From Azotobacter vinelandii (GTDB taxonomy: Bacteria; Pseudomonadota; Gammaproteobacteria; Pseudomonadales; Pseudomonadaceae), in the NCBI RefSeq assembly GCF_001571105.1, contig NZ_BCTD01000020.1: a DNA stretch of 59,964 bases; one strand, given 5' to 3'. Under the pieces are notes generated by a model. The model worked only from the letters and a program-made list of their open reading frames with translations. It had not been told where the DNA came from and made no database searches. Each line of letters begins with the position of its first letter. Position 1 is the stretch's first letter. The position numbers and the translations under genes are program-made. Shown one piece after another: positions 28,139 to 40,200 of the stretch.

Positions 28139-30181
28139 GTGAAGCCGGCTCTGCGCAACAGCCTGTCCCTAAAACTGCTCCGTGTCGTACTGCTCTGCGC
28201 CCTTCTGCTCGGACTGCTGTTCAGTTGCGCCCAGATCGCCTTCGAGTTGCAGAAGACCCGCCAGCAGATCGATCTCGAGGCGCAACGGATCCTCGCCATG
28301 TTCCGTGCTCCCTCGTCCCAGGCGCTCGACGACCTGGACCGGGACAGGGGCCTGCAGGTCGTCGCAGGCCTGTTGCAGTACGGGGCGGTCACCTCGGCCG
28401 GCATAATCCCGACCTCCGGAGCCGCCCTGGCCGAAGGCTCCCGCGAGCCACAGGCCCTCCCTTCCCGAGTCCTGACCGACGTGCTGCTCGGCCGCGAGCG
28501 GCGTTTCGGCATTCCCCTGTCCGGCCGGCCACCGGACGGCGAGCTGTACCTCACGCTGGATACCGCCGCCCATGGTCATGACTTCCTGGTTCGCGCACAG
28601 CTCATCTTCTTCTCCGGCCTGTTGCATGCCGTCATCCTGGCGATGCTGCTCTACCTGATCTATCAGCGGCTGCTGAGCAATCCCCTGGACAGGATCATCG
28701 CCAATCTGGCGCAGATCGATCCGGAATATCCAGGTGCCCGGCAATTGCCGATGCTGGAGGGCAACGAAAAGGACGAGTTGGGCCTGTGGATTCGCACCGC
28801 CAACCAGTTGCTCGCCTCCATCGAGCGCAACACGCGCCTGCGCCACGAGGCGGAGCACAGCCTGCAGCGCATGGCCTACTACGACGTCCTTACTGGCCTG
28901 CCCAACCGCCAGCATTTATTGCGCCTGCTCGGCCAGATCCTGCTGGATGCGCGGCGCCACAAGCGACGGGTCGCCGTGCTCTGCGTCGGCCTGGACGATT
29001 TCAAGTCGATCAACGAGCAGTTCTGTTACCACTTCGGCGACGAACTGCTGCTCGCCCTGGCCGACCGCCTGCGCAGCCACGACACCGCCCCCGGAGCCCT
29101 GGCGCGCCTGGGCGGCGACCGTTTCGTGCTGGTCCGCGCCGATATCGACGAGCCCTACATGGCCGCCGAGTTGGCCCAGGGCATTCTCGACGATCTGGTG
29201 GTCCCCTTCCGCCAGGAGCAGCAGGACGTCCACCTGCATGCCAGCATCGGCATCACCCTCTACCCCGAGGACGGCCGCTCTCCCGAGAAGCTGTTGCAGA
29301 AGGCCGAGCAGACCATGGCCCTGGCCAAGCGCTCGCATAGCCGCTACCAGTTCTACATCGCCAGCGTCGATCGGGAAATGCGCTATCGGCGCGAACTGGA
29401 GAAGGATCTGCACGAGGCCCTGGCGCGCGGCGAGCTGCAACTGCTCTACCAGCCGCAACTGAACTACCGGAACCAGCGGGTGGAAGGCGTCGAGGCCCTG
29501 CTGCGCTGGCGCCATCCGCGCCACGGCCTGGTGCCGCCGGACCAGTTCGTGCTGCTGGCCGAGCACAGCGGCAGCATCATCCCCATCGGCGAATGGGTTC
29601 TCGAACAGGCCTGCCGGCAACTGCGCGAGTGGCACGACCAGGGCTTCTGCGAACTGCACATGGCGGTCAACCTGTCCGCCGTGCAACTGCACCACGACGG
29701 CCTGCCGCGTCTGATCGACCGGCTGCTGCGCACCTACCGGCTGCCGGCCGGCAGCCTGGAACTGGAAGTCACCGAAACCAGCCTGATGGAAGACATCCAG
29801 GTCGCCGCCCGGCATCTGCGCAGTCTGCGCCGCTGTGGCGCACGGATCGCCATCGACGACTTCGGCACCGGCTACTCCTCGCTGAGCTACCTGAAGAGTC
29901 TGCCGCTGGACAAGATCAAGATCGACAAGAGCTTTGTCCTGGACCTGCTCAACGACGACGATCACGACGCCGGCACCATCGTCCGCACCATCATCCAGTT
30001 GGCCCGCAGCCTGGGCAAGCAGGTGACCGCCGAAGGCGTGGAAACCGCCGCGCAGGAGGCCTACCTGGTGAGCCAGGACTGCCACGAGGGACAGGGCTAC
30101 CTGTACAGCAAGCCTCTGCCGCCCATGGAGCTGGCCGCCTTCATCCGGCGGCTGCAGCTTCGCCAGGCCCCCGTCAGTTGA
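28139..30181 (+). CDS. bifA: BifA-like cyclic-di-GMP phosphodiesterase (degenerate GGDEF plus EAL)
   Basis: 680 residues from the GTG at 28139, with CAGGA upstream. A TTG 11 codons earlier is possible but lies outside the usual start (family N-terminus NSLSLKLLRVVLL). Two membrane segments (about 9-30 and 155-176) flank a periplasmic domain of about 120 residues. A GGDEF domain (about 245-410) has the degenerate active site GGDRF instead of GGDEF. An EAL domain (about 420-670) has EGVEALLRW, then NLSAVQL, ETSLMED, and IAIDDFGTGYSSLSYLK with the catalytic pair. It hydrolyses c-di-GMP and reduces biofilm and swarming in relatives. It follows sodB, the conserved pseudomonad order. Confidence 0.9.
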   Translation: MKPALRNSLSLKLLRVVLLCALLLGLLFSCAQIAFELQKTRQQIDLEAQRILAMFRAPSSQALDDLDRDRGLQVVAGLLQYGAVTSAGIIPTSGAALAEGSREPQALPSRVLTDVLLGRERRFGIPLSGRPPDGELYLTLDTAAHGHDFLVRAQLIFFSGLLHAVILAMLLYLIYQRLLSNPLDRIIANLAQIDPEYPGARQLPMLEGNEKDELGLWIRTANQLLASIERNTRLRHEAEHSLQRMAYYDVLTGLPNRQHLLRLLGQILLDARRHKRRVAVLCVGLDDFKSINEQFCYHFGDELLLALADRLRSHDTAPGALARLGGDRFVLVRADIDEPYMAAELAQGILDDLVVPFRQEQQDVHLHASIGITLYPEDGRSPEKLLQKAEQTMALAKRSHSRYQFYIASVDREMRYRRELEKDLHEALARGELQLLYQPQLNYRNQRVEGVEALLRWRHPRHGLVPPDQFVLLAEHSGSIIPIGEWVLEQACRQLREWHDQGFCELHMAVNLSAVQLHHDGLPRLIDRLLRTYRLPAGSLELEVTETSLMEDIQVAARHLRSLRRCGARIAIDDFGTGYSSLSYLKSLPLDKIKIDKSFVLDLLNDDDHDAGTIVRTIIQLARSLGKQVTAEGVETAAQEAYLVSQDCHEGQGYLYSKPLPPMELAAFIRRLQLRQAPVS

Positions 30182-30228
30182 CTCCCGCCGGCCACGGCGC
30201 AGGCAACCGGCCATCGTCCACTTTTCAA

Positions 30229-30250
30229 AAATGCAAATCCTTCGCATTAT
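30229..30250 (+). promoter_or_regulatory. Fur-box candidate of the imelysin operon
   Basis: The segment AAATGCAAATCCTTCGCATT (30229-30248) is an inverted repeat (AATGC and GCATT around AAATCCTTC), resembling pseudomonad Fur boxes such as GCAAATGATAATCATTCGCATT, and is followed by ATAACC. It lies about 45 bases before the start of the imelysin-type lipoprotein gene. Confidence 0.55.
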
Positions 30251-30291
30251 AACCGCGACCGCGCATCGCGCCCGCCGCAAGGACTTTCAGC

Positions 30292-31617
<1,326 letters not shown>

Positions 31618-31674
31618 TCCCCGCCGCACCGGGTGCGGAATCCCCCCTCCGCGCCCTTGCCTGGAACCCCGCCA

Positions 31675-33090
31675 ATGCCGTCACCGTTTCACCGCCTCAC
31701 CCTGCTGCTGGCACTCGGCCTCGGCGCCTGCGACGGCCAGGCACCGGACTTCGGCCGGGCCGAACCCGACGAAGCCCTGTCGGCCGGCAGCGCCACCGTC
31801 CGACGCAGCGACCGGGACGCCTTCGCCCAGCCCGCGGCCAACCTGACGGCCTCGCAACGCATGGACTTCGCCGTCGGCAACAGCTTCTTCCGCAAGCCCT
31901 GGGTGATCGCCCCGTCCAGCACCACCGCCCGCGACGGCCTCGGCCCGCTGTTCAACACCAATGCCTGCCTGAACTGCCACATCCGCGACGGCCGCGGCCA
32001 CCCACCGGAGGCGCGGGCGGACAACGCCGTGTCCCTGCTGCTGCGCCTGTCGATCCCGGAAACGCCGGAAACCGCCTCCATCGCCGCACGCCTCGGCGTG
32101 GTTCCCGAACCGCTCTACGGCACCCAACTGCAGGACATGGCGGTGCCCGGCGTGATCCCGGAGGCCCGGGTGCGCCTGAGCTACGACACCCACAGCCTGC
32201 GTTTCGCCGACGGCTTCGAAGTGGAGCTGCGCCGGCCACGACTGCAGCTCGACCGGTTGGGCTACGGTCCGCTGCATCCCGACACACGCTTTTCCCTGCG
32301 CGTCGCCCCACCGATGATCGGCCTCGGCCTGCTGGAGGCGATTCCCGACACAGCCCTTCTCGCCAATGCCGACCCCGACGACGCCGATGGCGACGGCATC
32401 TCCGGCCGGCCCAACCGGGTTCGCGACCACGCCACCCTGAACACCGCCCTCGGCCGTTTCGGCTGGAAGGCCGGACAGCCGAATCTCGGCCAGCAGAACG
32501 CCGAGGCCTTCCTCAACGATCTGGGACTTTCCAGCCGCCTGCGTCCCGGCAACAACTGCACCCCGGCGCAGAGCGCCTGCCTGGCCGCTGCCGATGGCGG
32601 GACGCCGGAGGTCGACGACCACCTGCTCGCCCGCGTGCTGTTCTACACCCGCCACCTCGGCGTACCGGCCCGGCGCGCCGTGGACGACCCGCAGGTGCTG
32701 GCCGGCAAGGCGCTGTTCCATGGCGCCGGCTGCGCGCGGTGCCACACCCCGACCTTCGTCACCGCCGCGGACGCCGCCGAAGCGACGCTGGCCAGCCAGA
32801 AGATCCACCCCTACAGCGACCTTCTGCTGCATGACATGGGCGACGGTCTGGCCGACAATCGTGCGGAATTCCAGGCCAGCGGTCGCGAATGGCGGACTCC
32901 GCCGCTATGGGGGCTCGGTTTGACGCGACGGGTGAGCGGCCACACCCAGCTCCTCCACGACGGCCGGGCACGCAATCCGCTGGAAGCGATTCTCTGGCAC
33001 GGCGGCGAGGCGCAAGCGGCGCGGGATCGGGTCCTGGCCTTCGACGCAGGCCAGCGTGCGGCACTCCTGGCCTTTCTGAACTCCCTCTGA
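31675..33090 (+). CDS. Di-heme c-type oxidoreductase lipoprotein (DHOR family)
   Basis: 471 residues from ATG 31675; 14 in-frame codons upstream are ignored because the lipobox signal MPSPFHRLTLLLALGLGAC starts here. Two c-type heme motifs, CLNCH (about residue 98) and CARCH (about 351), mark the di-heme cytochrome c oxidoreductase family. It is second in the operon with the two imelysins and the DUF1513 protein, and probably oxidises or reduces iron in the periplasm. Met and Tyr ligands to the second heme irons cannot be assigned by eye. Confidence 0.88.
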   Translation: MPSPFHRLTLLLALGLGACDGQAPDFGRAEPDEALSAGSATVRRSDRDAFAQPAANLTASQRMDFAVGNSFFRKPWVIAPSSTTARDGLGPLFNTNACLNCHIRDGRGHPPEARADNAVSLLLRLSIPETPETASIAARLGVVPEPLYGTQLQDMAVPGVIPEARVRLSYDTHSLRFADGFEVELRRPRLQLDRLGYGPLHPDTRFSLRVAPPMIGLGLLEAIPDTALLANADPDDADGDGISGRPNRVRDHATLNTALGRFGWKAGQPNLGQQNAEAFLNDLGLSSRLRPGNNCTPAQSACLAAADGGTPEVDDHLLARVLFYTRHLGVPARRAVDDPQVLAGKALFHGAGCARCHTPTFVTAADAAEATLASQKIHPYSDLLLHDMGDGLADNRAEFQASGREWRTPPLWGLGLTRRVSGHTQLLHDGRARNPLEAILWHGGEAQAARDRVLAFDAGQRAALLAFLNSL

Positions 33091-33105
33091 AAAAGGAACC
33101 GAAGC

Positions 33106-34170
33106 ATGTTCCGCAGTACTCCTCTCCTCCTCGCCCTGACCGGCCTTCTGCTCGGGGCCTGCACGCCCAAGGAGCCCGCTCAGCAGACCAGCATCGCCCT
33201 GAGCGACGGCGTACTGCTGCCGGCCTACAGCGGCTGGGCCGAAGCCGACCGCCAACTGGCGGCCAGCGCCCTCTCCTTCTGCGCCGGCAACGAGGACCTG
33301 CAGCAGGCACGGCAGATCTTCCTGACCGCCCAGAACAGTTGGGCAGCCCTGCAACCCCTGCTGTTCGGGCCGCTGGCCGAGGGCAACCTGGCCTGGCAGG
33401 TACAATTCTGGCCGGACAAGAAAAACCTGGTCGCCCGCCAGGTCGAAAACCTGCTGCAGCAGAAACCGCAACTGACCCAGGCCGACCTGGAGCAGGCCAG
33501 CGTGGTGGTCAAGGGCCTCAGCGCCTACGAATACCTGCTGTTCGACAACGGCCTGGACCTCACCGACGCCACTCAGCGCCAGCGCTACTGCCCGCTGCTG
33601 ACCGCCATCGGCAAACACCAGCAGACCCTCTCCGCGGAAATCCTCCAGCAGTGGCAGGGCGACGCCGGCATGGCCGTGCACCTGAAACGCTTTCCCAACA
33701 GCCGCTACGCCGACGCCAAGGAAGCCATCGGCGAGATCCTGCGCGCAGAGGTCACCGCCCTCGATGTCCTGAAGAAGAAGCTCGGCACACCGCTCGGCCG
33801 GCAGAGCAAGGGCGTGCCGCAACCGTTGCAGGCCGAGTCCTGGCGCAGCCAGTCCACGCTTTCGAACCTCGCCGCCAGCCTGGCGACGGCCGAGCGCCTG
33901 TGGCTCGGCGTCAAGCAGGACGGCATCCGCAACCTGCTCGACGAGGACCAGGCGGAACTCGCCCAGCGCCTCGACCGGGCTTTCGGCGACAGCCGCGGGC
34001 GGCTCGCCGCCCTGCAGCGTCCGTTCGACGAACTGCTCGCCGACAAGGCCGGACGCGACCAGTTGAACGCCCTCTACGACAGCTTCGACCGCCTGCACCG
34101 TCTGCACGAGCGCGAGCTGGCCAAGGCGCTCGACATCCAGCTCGGCTTCAATGCCCACGACGGCGACTGA
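33106..34170 (+). CDS. Second imelysin-family lipoprotein
   Basis: 354 residues; AAGGA upstream, only 15 bases after the di-heme gene stop. The lipoprotein signal MFRSTPLLLALTGLLLGAC has the lipobox LLGAC. The imelysin-type helical sequence includes VVVKGLSAYEYLLFDNGLDL (with an acidic pair in place of the His-Glu of the first paralogue) and a C-terminal FDRLHRLHERELAKALDIQLGF. The GxHxxE motif is not conserved, so its metal site differs from the first protein. It probably acts with the operon's first imelysin. Confidence 0.85.
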   Translation: MFRSTPLLLALTGLLLGACTPKEPAQQTSIALSDGVLLPAYSGWAEADRQLAASALSFCAGNEDLQQARQIFLTAQNSWAALQPLLFGPLAEGNLAWQVQFWPDKKNLVARQVENLLQQKPQLTQADLEQASVVVKGLSAYEYLLFDNGLDLTDATQRQRYCPLLTAIGKHQQTLSAEILQQWQGDAGMAVHLKRFPNSRYADAKEAIGEILRAEVTALDVLKKKLGTPLGRQSKGVPQPLQAESWRSQSTLSNLAASLATAERLWLGVKQDGIRNLLDEDQAELAQRLDRAFGDSRGRLAALQRPFDELLADKAGRDQLNALYDSFDRLHRLHERELAKALDIQLGFNAHDGD

Positions 34171-34178
34171 GGACGGCG

Positions 34179-35273
34179 ATGAAACGACGCAACCTGCTGG
34201 CCGGCGGCGGCGCCCTGCTCGCCGCCGCCACCCTGGGCGGCTGGAGACTGATGTCCGGCGACCGCCAGCCGCTGCTGCTCTCCGCCCGCGACGACGCCGA
34301 AGGCCATCACCATGCGGCCGGCTACCGGCTCGACGGTAGCCGGGTCTTCGCCACCCGGGTGAACGAGCGCTGCCACGACGTGGTACCGCACCCGCGCCTG
34401 CCGCTGGCGCTGTTCGTCGGCCGGCGGCCGAGCCGCGAGAGCTACCTCGTCGACACCCGCGACGGCCGCCTGCTGCAGACACTGGCGAGCCCCGCCGAGC
34501 GGCATTTCTACGGACACGGCGTGTTCCACGCCGGTGGCGAGTGGTTCTACAGCACCGAGAACGATACCCGCGACCCCGGCCGCGGGGTTATCGGCGTCTA
34601 TCGCCTGCGCGAGGAACGCCTGCAGCGCGTGGCCGAGCACGCCAGCCATGGCATAGGTCCGCACCAGCTACTGTGGATGCCCGACGGCGAAACGCTGGTG
34701 GTGGCCAACGGCGGCATTCGCACCGAGGCCGACAGCCGCGAGAAGATGAACCTCGAAGCCATGGAGCCGAGCCTGGTGCTGCTGCGCCGCGACGGCGTCC
34801 TGCTCGGCAAGGAACGGTTGTCCGAGCCGATGAACAGCGTGCGCCATCTGGCCGTGGCCGGCGACGGTACCGTGGTTTCGGGCCAGCAATACGAAGGCGA
34901 CCCGCAGGATGCCGTGCCGCTACTGGCGATCAAGCGTCCCGGCCAGCCCTTCCAGGCCTTTCCCGTCGGCGAGGCCCAGCGCCTGGCAATGAACCAGTAC
35001 ACCGCCAGCGTGGCGATCCACGACGGCCTGCGCCTGGTGGCCGTGACCGCACCACGGGGCAACCGGGTATTCATCTGGGATCTGGACAGCGCCGAGCTGC
35101 GCCTTGATACGCCGCTGGCCGACTGCGCCGGCGTCGCCGCGGTCGCCGAAGGTTTCGTCGTCAGTTCCGGACAGAGCCGCTGCCGGCTGTTCGACTGCCG
35201 CGCCTCCCGGATCGAAACCCGCCACCTGGAACTGCCGGCCGGCCTCTGGGACAACCATCTGCGAATGGCCTGA
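34179..35273 (+). CDS. DUF1513 protein, probably Tat-exported beta-propeller
   Basis: 364 residues starting MKRRNLLAGGGALLAAATLGG, a twin-arginine-like signal (KRRNLLAG) with a short hydrophobic core. The rest is a WD-like beta-propeller (about 7 blades), including FYGHGVFHAGGEWFYSTEND, GIGPHQLLWMPDGETLVVANGG, EAMEPSLVLL and TASVAIHDGLRLVAVTAPRG. It starts 8 bases after the previous stop, so it is co-transcribed as the last gene of the operon. The function within the iron system is not known. Confidence 0.85.
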   Translation: MKRRNLLAGGGALLAAATLGGWRLMSGDRQPLLLSARDDAEGHHHAAGYRLDGSRVFATRVNERCHDVVPHPRLPLALFVGRRPSRESYLVDTRDGRLLQTLASPAERHFYGHGVFHAGGEWFYSTENDTRDPGRGVIGVYRLREERLQRVAEHASHGIGPHQLLWMPDGETLVVANGGIRTEADSREKMNLEAMEPSLVLLRRDGVLLGKERLSEPMNSVRHLAVAGDGTVVSGQQYEGDPQDAVPLLAIKRPGQPFQAFPVGEAQRLAMNQYTASVAIHDGLRLVAVTAPRGNRVFIWDLDSAELRLDTPLADCAGVAAVAEGFVVSSGQSRCRLFDCRASRIETRHLELPAGLWDNHLRMA

Positions 35274-35457
35274 ACCCACCGGCCGGCACACTGGCCGTCC
35301 GATGCCGACGACCTCGCCTTGATCGGTCGCCCGCGGGCTCTTAAGCTGACAGAGCCCGGGCCGGGCAATCACAACCTTCAAGGATTGAAGCGAGTCGTAT
35401 CCGGTTCTTCCCGAAGGTCGGCCGGATGCTCCAGCTTCTTGGAAAGGAATCCAAGCG

Positions 35458-37110
35458 ATGCGCCATCCGCTGCGGCCTCTGTTCGCCCTGTGCACGTGCC
35501 TGCCTGTCTGTAGCGTCCTCGCGGCCATACTTCCCGATGCGGGCCGCCTGATCCAGGACATAGAATCCACGCCACTGTCCATCCCCACGCCCCAGCGCCT
35601 CGACCTGACCCTGCCGGAAAGCGGCAACGAGCAGGTGACCGCCGGCGGCCCGAAACTGTCGGTCAAGGCATTTCGCCTCAGCGGCAACCAGGCCATTCCG
35701 AGCAGCGAACTCCTGCCCCTGCTCGATGACCTGAAAGGCCGCGACCTCGGTCTTGCCGAGTTGCAACAGGCCGCCTGGCGTCTCTCCAACCACTATCGCC
35801 AGCGCGGCTATCCGCTCGCCCGCGCCTACCTGCCACCCCAGGAGATCGACCGGGGCATCGTCGAGATCGCCCTGCTCGAAGGCCGTTACGGCCAGATCCG
35901 CCTGCAGAACGGCTCGCGCATCGGCGACCGTGTCCTCGCGGGGCCGCTCTCTCCCCTGGAAAGCGGGGCCGCGGTCGAGGGCAAGGCGCTCGAGCGCAGC
36001 CTGCTGCTATTGCAGGACACCCCCGGCGTCGAGGTCAGGTCCACCCTGCGTCCCGGCGCCAGCGTCGGCACCACCGACCTGATCGTCGAGACCCGCCCGG
36101 CCCCGCTGCTGAGCGGCTCCCTCGATGCGGACAACCATGGCAATCGCTTCATGGGCCAGAATCGCCTGGGCCTCACTCTCAACCTGAACAGTCCGCTGGG
36201 TCTGGGCGACCTGCTGACCCTGCGCGGCATGCGCTCCGACGAAGGCCAGAATTACCGGCGCATCGGCTATCAGCTACCGCTCGGTCCGGCCGGCACCCAG
36301 CTCGGTGTGGCCTACTCCGACATGGACTACGAACTGTCCAAGGACTTCGACGAACTGGACGCTCACGGCAATGCCCGCATCGTCACGGCCTTCGTGCTGC
36401 AGCCGCTGATCCGCAGCCGCGCCTTCAACCTCTACGGCCACCTGCAGTTCGAGGACAAATTCCTCGAAGACGATATCGATCTGTTCTCCAGCCGCAGCGA
36501 CAAGCGCCTGCGCAACTGGAGCGCGACCCTCAGCGGCAACGCCCAGGACAGCCTGGGTGGTGTCACCGGTTTCGCCCTGACCTACACCCACGGCGATCTG
36601 AACATCGACAGCGGCGACGTGGAGCGGCTGGATGCGGCCACCGCCCGCACCCAGGGCAGCTTCAACAAGTGGAACCCGGCCATCCTGCGCCTGCAACGCC
36701 TGACCGAACGCCTCAGCCTCTACATCCACCTGCAGGCCCAGCTCAGCGACGGCAACCTCGACTCCGCGGAAAAATTCTGGCTCGGCGGCCCCTACGGCGT
36801 GCGCGCCTATCCGCAGGGCGAAGCCACCGGCGACCAGGGCTGGCTGGCCAACATCGAGCTGCGCTACGCCCTGACCCCGGCCTGGCAGTTCTCCACCTTC
36901 ATCGACCACGGCGAGGTGCATCTGAACGAGGACACCTGGGACGCCGGCGACAACCACCGCAGGCTTTCCGGCGCCGGGGTCGGCATCAGTTGGAACGACC
37001 ATGGCTGGCGGATCAGCGTCGTCTCCGCCTGGAAACTCGGCAGCGAGCGTACCGAGAGCGATGTCAATCGCACGCCACGCCTCTGGGCTCAACTGGTCCG
37101 CTATTTTTAA
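35458..37110 (+). CDS. TpsB outer-membrane transporter of a two-partner secretion system (ShlB/HecB family)
   Basis: 550 residues starting MRHPLRPLFALCTCLPVCS; AAGGAA upstream. Signal peptide residues 1-23. A POTRA_2 domain (about 65-145) includes FRLSGNQAIPSSELLPLLD and LSNHYRQRGYPLARAYLPPQ, and a second ribosome-like beta domain follows. The C-terminal 16-stranded barrel (about 215-550) has the conserved loop KFWLGGPYGVRAYPQGEATGD, of which VRAYP corresponds to the VRGY/F motif of loop 6, and ends in a terminal Phe. It lies directly upstream of the TpsA gene and secretes it. Confidence 0.9.
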   Translation: MRHPLRPLFALCTCLPVCSVLAAILPDAGRLIQDIESTPLSIPTPQRLDLTLPESGNEQVTAGGPKLSVKAFRLSGNQAIPSSELLPLLDDLKGRDLGLAELQQAAWRLSNHYRQRGYPLARAYLPPQEIDRGIVEIALLEGRYGQIRLQNGSRIGDRVLAGPLSPLESGAAVEGKALERSLLLLQDTPGVEVRSTLRPGASVGTTDLIVETRPAPLLSGSLDADNHGNRFMGQNRLGLTLNLNSPLGLGDLLTLRGMRSDEGQNYRRIGYQLPLGPAGTQLGVAYSDMDYELSKDFDELDAHGNARIVTAFVLQPLIRSRAFNLYGHLQFEDKFLEDDIDLFSSRSDKRLRNWSATLSGNAQDSLGGVTGFALTYTHGDLNIDSGDVERLDAATARTQGSFNKWNPAILRLQRLTERLSLYIHLQAQLSDGNLDSAEKFWLGGPYGVRAYPQGEATGDQGWLANIELRYALTPAWQFSTFIDHGEVHLNEDTWDAGDNHRRLSGAGVGISWNDHGWRISVVSAWKLGSERTESDVNRTPRLWAQLVRYF

Positions 37111-37206
37111 AGCGAGCGCGCCTCATCACCGAGCAGGCAGTACGGCCCTGGCGCATCGATCATGTCCACAGTCGTACGCACGCCCATCGGAAGGGGACAC
37201 GCCACC

Positions 37207-40200
37207 ATGAACAGGATATTCGACGTCATCTGGAGTCATGCGCAAAACGCCTGGGTCGTCACCAGCGAACGCACCGCCAGGCGCGGCAAACCCGGCAGGC
37301 TGCGCCTGCCGATCCTGGCCCTGTGCCTTTCGCCACTCCCCCTGCAGGCCGCCGACCTGCCCGAAGGCGGACAAATCGTCCTGGGCGACGGCCTCATCGG
37401 CACACCCGCGAGCAACAACCTGCAGATCCTGCAGAACAGCCGGAAGCTGGCCATCGACTGGCAGCGGTTCGACATCGGCGCGGACAAGAGCGTGACCTTC
37501 CGGCAGCCGGACAGCGGCGCCATCGCCCTGAACCGGGTGATCGGCAGCGATGGCAGCGCCATCCTCGGCAAGCTGGATGCGAACGGTCAGGTATTTCTGA
37601 TCAACCCCAACGGCATCCTCTTCGGCCAGGGCGCCAGCGTGAACGTCGGCGGCCTGGTCGCCTCGACCCTGGACCTCGGCAATGAGGACTTCGAGGCCGG
37701 CAGCTACCGCTTCAAGGCCAACGGCCGCCCGGCCGGCATCAATAACCTGGGCAGCATCGCCGCCAGCGACGGCGGCTCGGTGGCCCTGCTCGGCGGCCAG
37801 GTCGGCAATGACGGAGTCATCCAGGCGAAGCTGGGCACCGTGGTCCTGGCCGCCGGCGACCAGATAACCCTCGACTTCGCCGGCGACGGCCTGCTCAATG
37901 TCCAGGTCGACCGGGCCGCTGCCGATGCCCTGGCCCACAACGGCAAGCTGATCGCGGCCGATGGCGGCAGCGTGGTCATGACCGTCGGGAGCGGCGAGGC
38001 TCTGCTGAAGACGGTGGTCAACAACGAAGGCGTCATCGAGGCGCGGACCCTGGGCAACAGGAACGGCAGGATCGCCCTGCTCGGCGACACGGGCCAGGGC
38101 ATCGTCCAGGTCGGCGGCAGCCTGGACGCCTCGGCCCCGGACACGGGCGACGGCGGCTTCATCGAAACCAGCGGCGCCACGGTACGGGTCGCCGACACGG
38201 CCAGGGTGACCACCAGGGCCGGCACGGGCAAGACCGGCACCTGGCGCATCGAGCCGAGCGACCTCAGCATCGGCGCCGGCGGCTCGCCGGCCGGCAGCAG
38301 TATCGGCGCCGATACGCTATCGGCCAACTTGGCGGCCACCAACGTCGAAGTGGCGAGCGGCAACGACGGCACCGGCCCCGGCGATATCGAGGTCAATGCC
38401 GCCGTCGGCTGGAGTGCCGTCACCACGCTGACCCTGACCGCGCACAACGACATCGATATCCGTGCCGATATCGACGCCACCGGCAACGGCGCGGGCCTGG
38501 CGCTGAATCCCGGCGGCAACGCCGGCTACCGCCTGTTCAATGGCGCCAGCATCACCCTTTCAGGCAACGGCGCCCGCTTCTCCGTGAACGGCGACCTCTA
38601 CACCCTGATCCAGGATCTCGCGGCCCTGCAGGACATCGCTGGCGGCGATCCGGGCGGCCGCTACGCATTGGGCAACGACATCGCCGCCAGCGATACCGGT
38701 ACCTGGAACGGCGGCGCCGGCTTCGAGCCGATCGGCAACGGCGAAACCCCCTTCACCGGCATCTTCGACGGACTGGGACACAGGATTTCCGGACTGACCA
38801 TCGACCGGACGACGAGCGACAACGTCGGCTTGTTCGGCACGACACAGGGCGCAACCATACGCCGGTTGGGACTGACCGATACCAGCATTCGGGGCCTGAG
38901 CCGCGTTGGCGGCCTGGTCGGCAAGGCCTCGTCCAGCACACTCGACTCGGTCTATTCCATCGGCAACGTCAACGGTTACCAGTACATCGGCGGACTGGTG
39001 GGGGAAAACAGCGGCCTGATCGCCAACAGCCACGGCATCGGCGCTGTCGGCGGCGAAAGTTTCGTGGGCGGGCTGGTCGGCAGCAACAGCGGCCAGCTCA
39101 TCGGCACCTTCGCCCGCGCCAGCGTGACCGGCACGGCATCCAGCATCGGCGGACTGGCAGGCTCCAACTCGGGCGTGCTTATGGGCAACTTCGCCATCGG
39201 CGACACCCTGGGCGACACCCATGTCGGTGGCCTGGTGGGGAGCAACGACGGCGGCATGGTCGCGGGCAACTACAGCCTCGGACAAGTCGGCGGGAATACC
39301 GGCGTCGGCGGTCTGGCAGGCGCCAATCTCGCCGGTCTCATCGCCGCCAACTACAGCAACGCCGTGGTCGGCGGAAACGTCGATACCGGAGGCCTGGCAG
39401 GCCTCAATCTCGGTGGCCTGGTGGCGGGCGGCGGCTTCGGCATCAGCATGCCCGGGGAACTGGCCAGCCTGCTCGGCCTCGACGGTCACGCTTCGTTCGC
39501 CGGCGGTTACAGCATCGGCGGCCTGGCGGAAACGGCCACCGGCCTGGGACTGCCGGGATTCGACGACGGCAGGCTTTTCGCCGGCAGCTACAGTCTGGGC
39601 AGCCTCGCCGGCATCGACAGCCTGGACGGCCTGCGGACACTCGTCGACAGCAGGCTGGCCACGACCGGCCCCGGCATCGTCGTTCCCGGCGGGCTCGCGT
39701 CGCTCGACAATATCCGCGCCGCTATTGACGGCATTCCGGGCGATTACGCGAGTCATCCCGGCAGCGTCAGCGGAAACGTCAACGTCGGCGGTCTGGTGGG
39801 ATTCAACTCGAACGGCATCGTCGTCGGCGGCCACAACTTCGCCAACGTCTATGGGAATGCCAATGTCGGCGGATTGGTGGGCACCAGCAGCGGACTGATC
39901 GTCGGCAACAGCGCCTCGGGCGATGTCGCCGGCCGGGCGGAGAACACCGGCGGACTGGTGGGCTACAACGCCGGCACGCTCAGGACCAACTACGCCACGG
40001 GCAGCGTCGCCGGAGTCGACAGGGTCGGCGGTCTGGTGGGCCATAACGTCGGGCATGTCGATACCAGCCACGCCACCGGCGATGTCGCCTCCGGCGGCGA
40101 CGGCGGCGGTCTGGTGGGCGCCAATGCAGGCCACATCGAAAACAGCTTCGCGCTCGGCAGCGTTATCGGCGCCGCCCCCCGCAGCGGCGGACTGGCCGGC

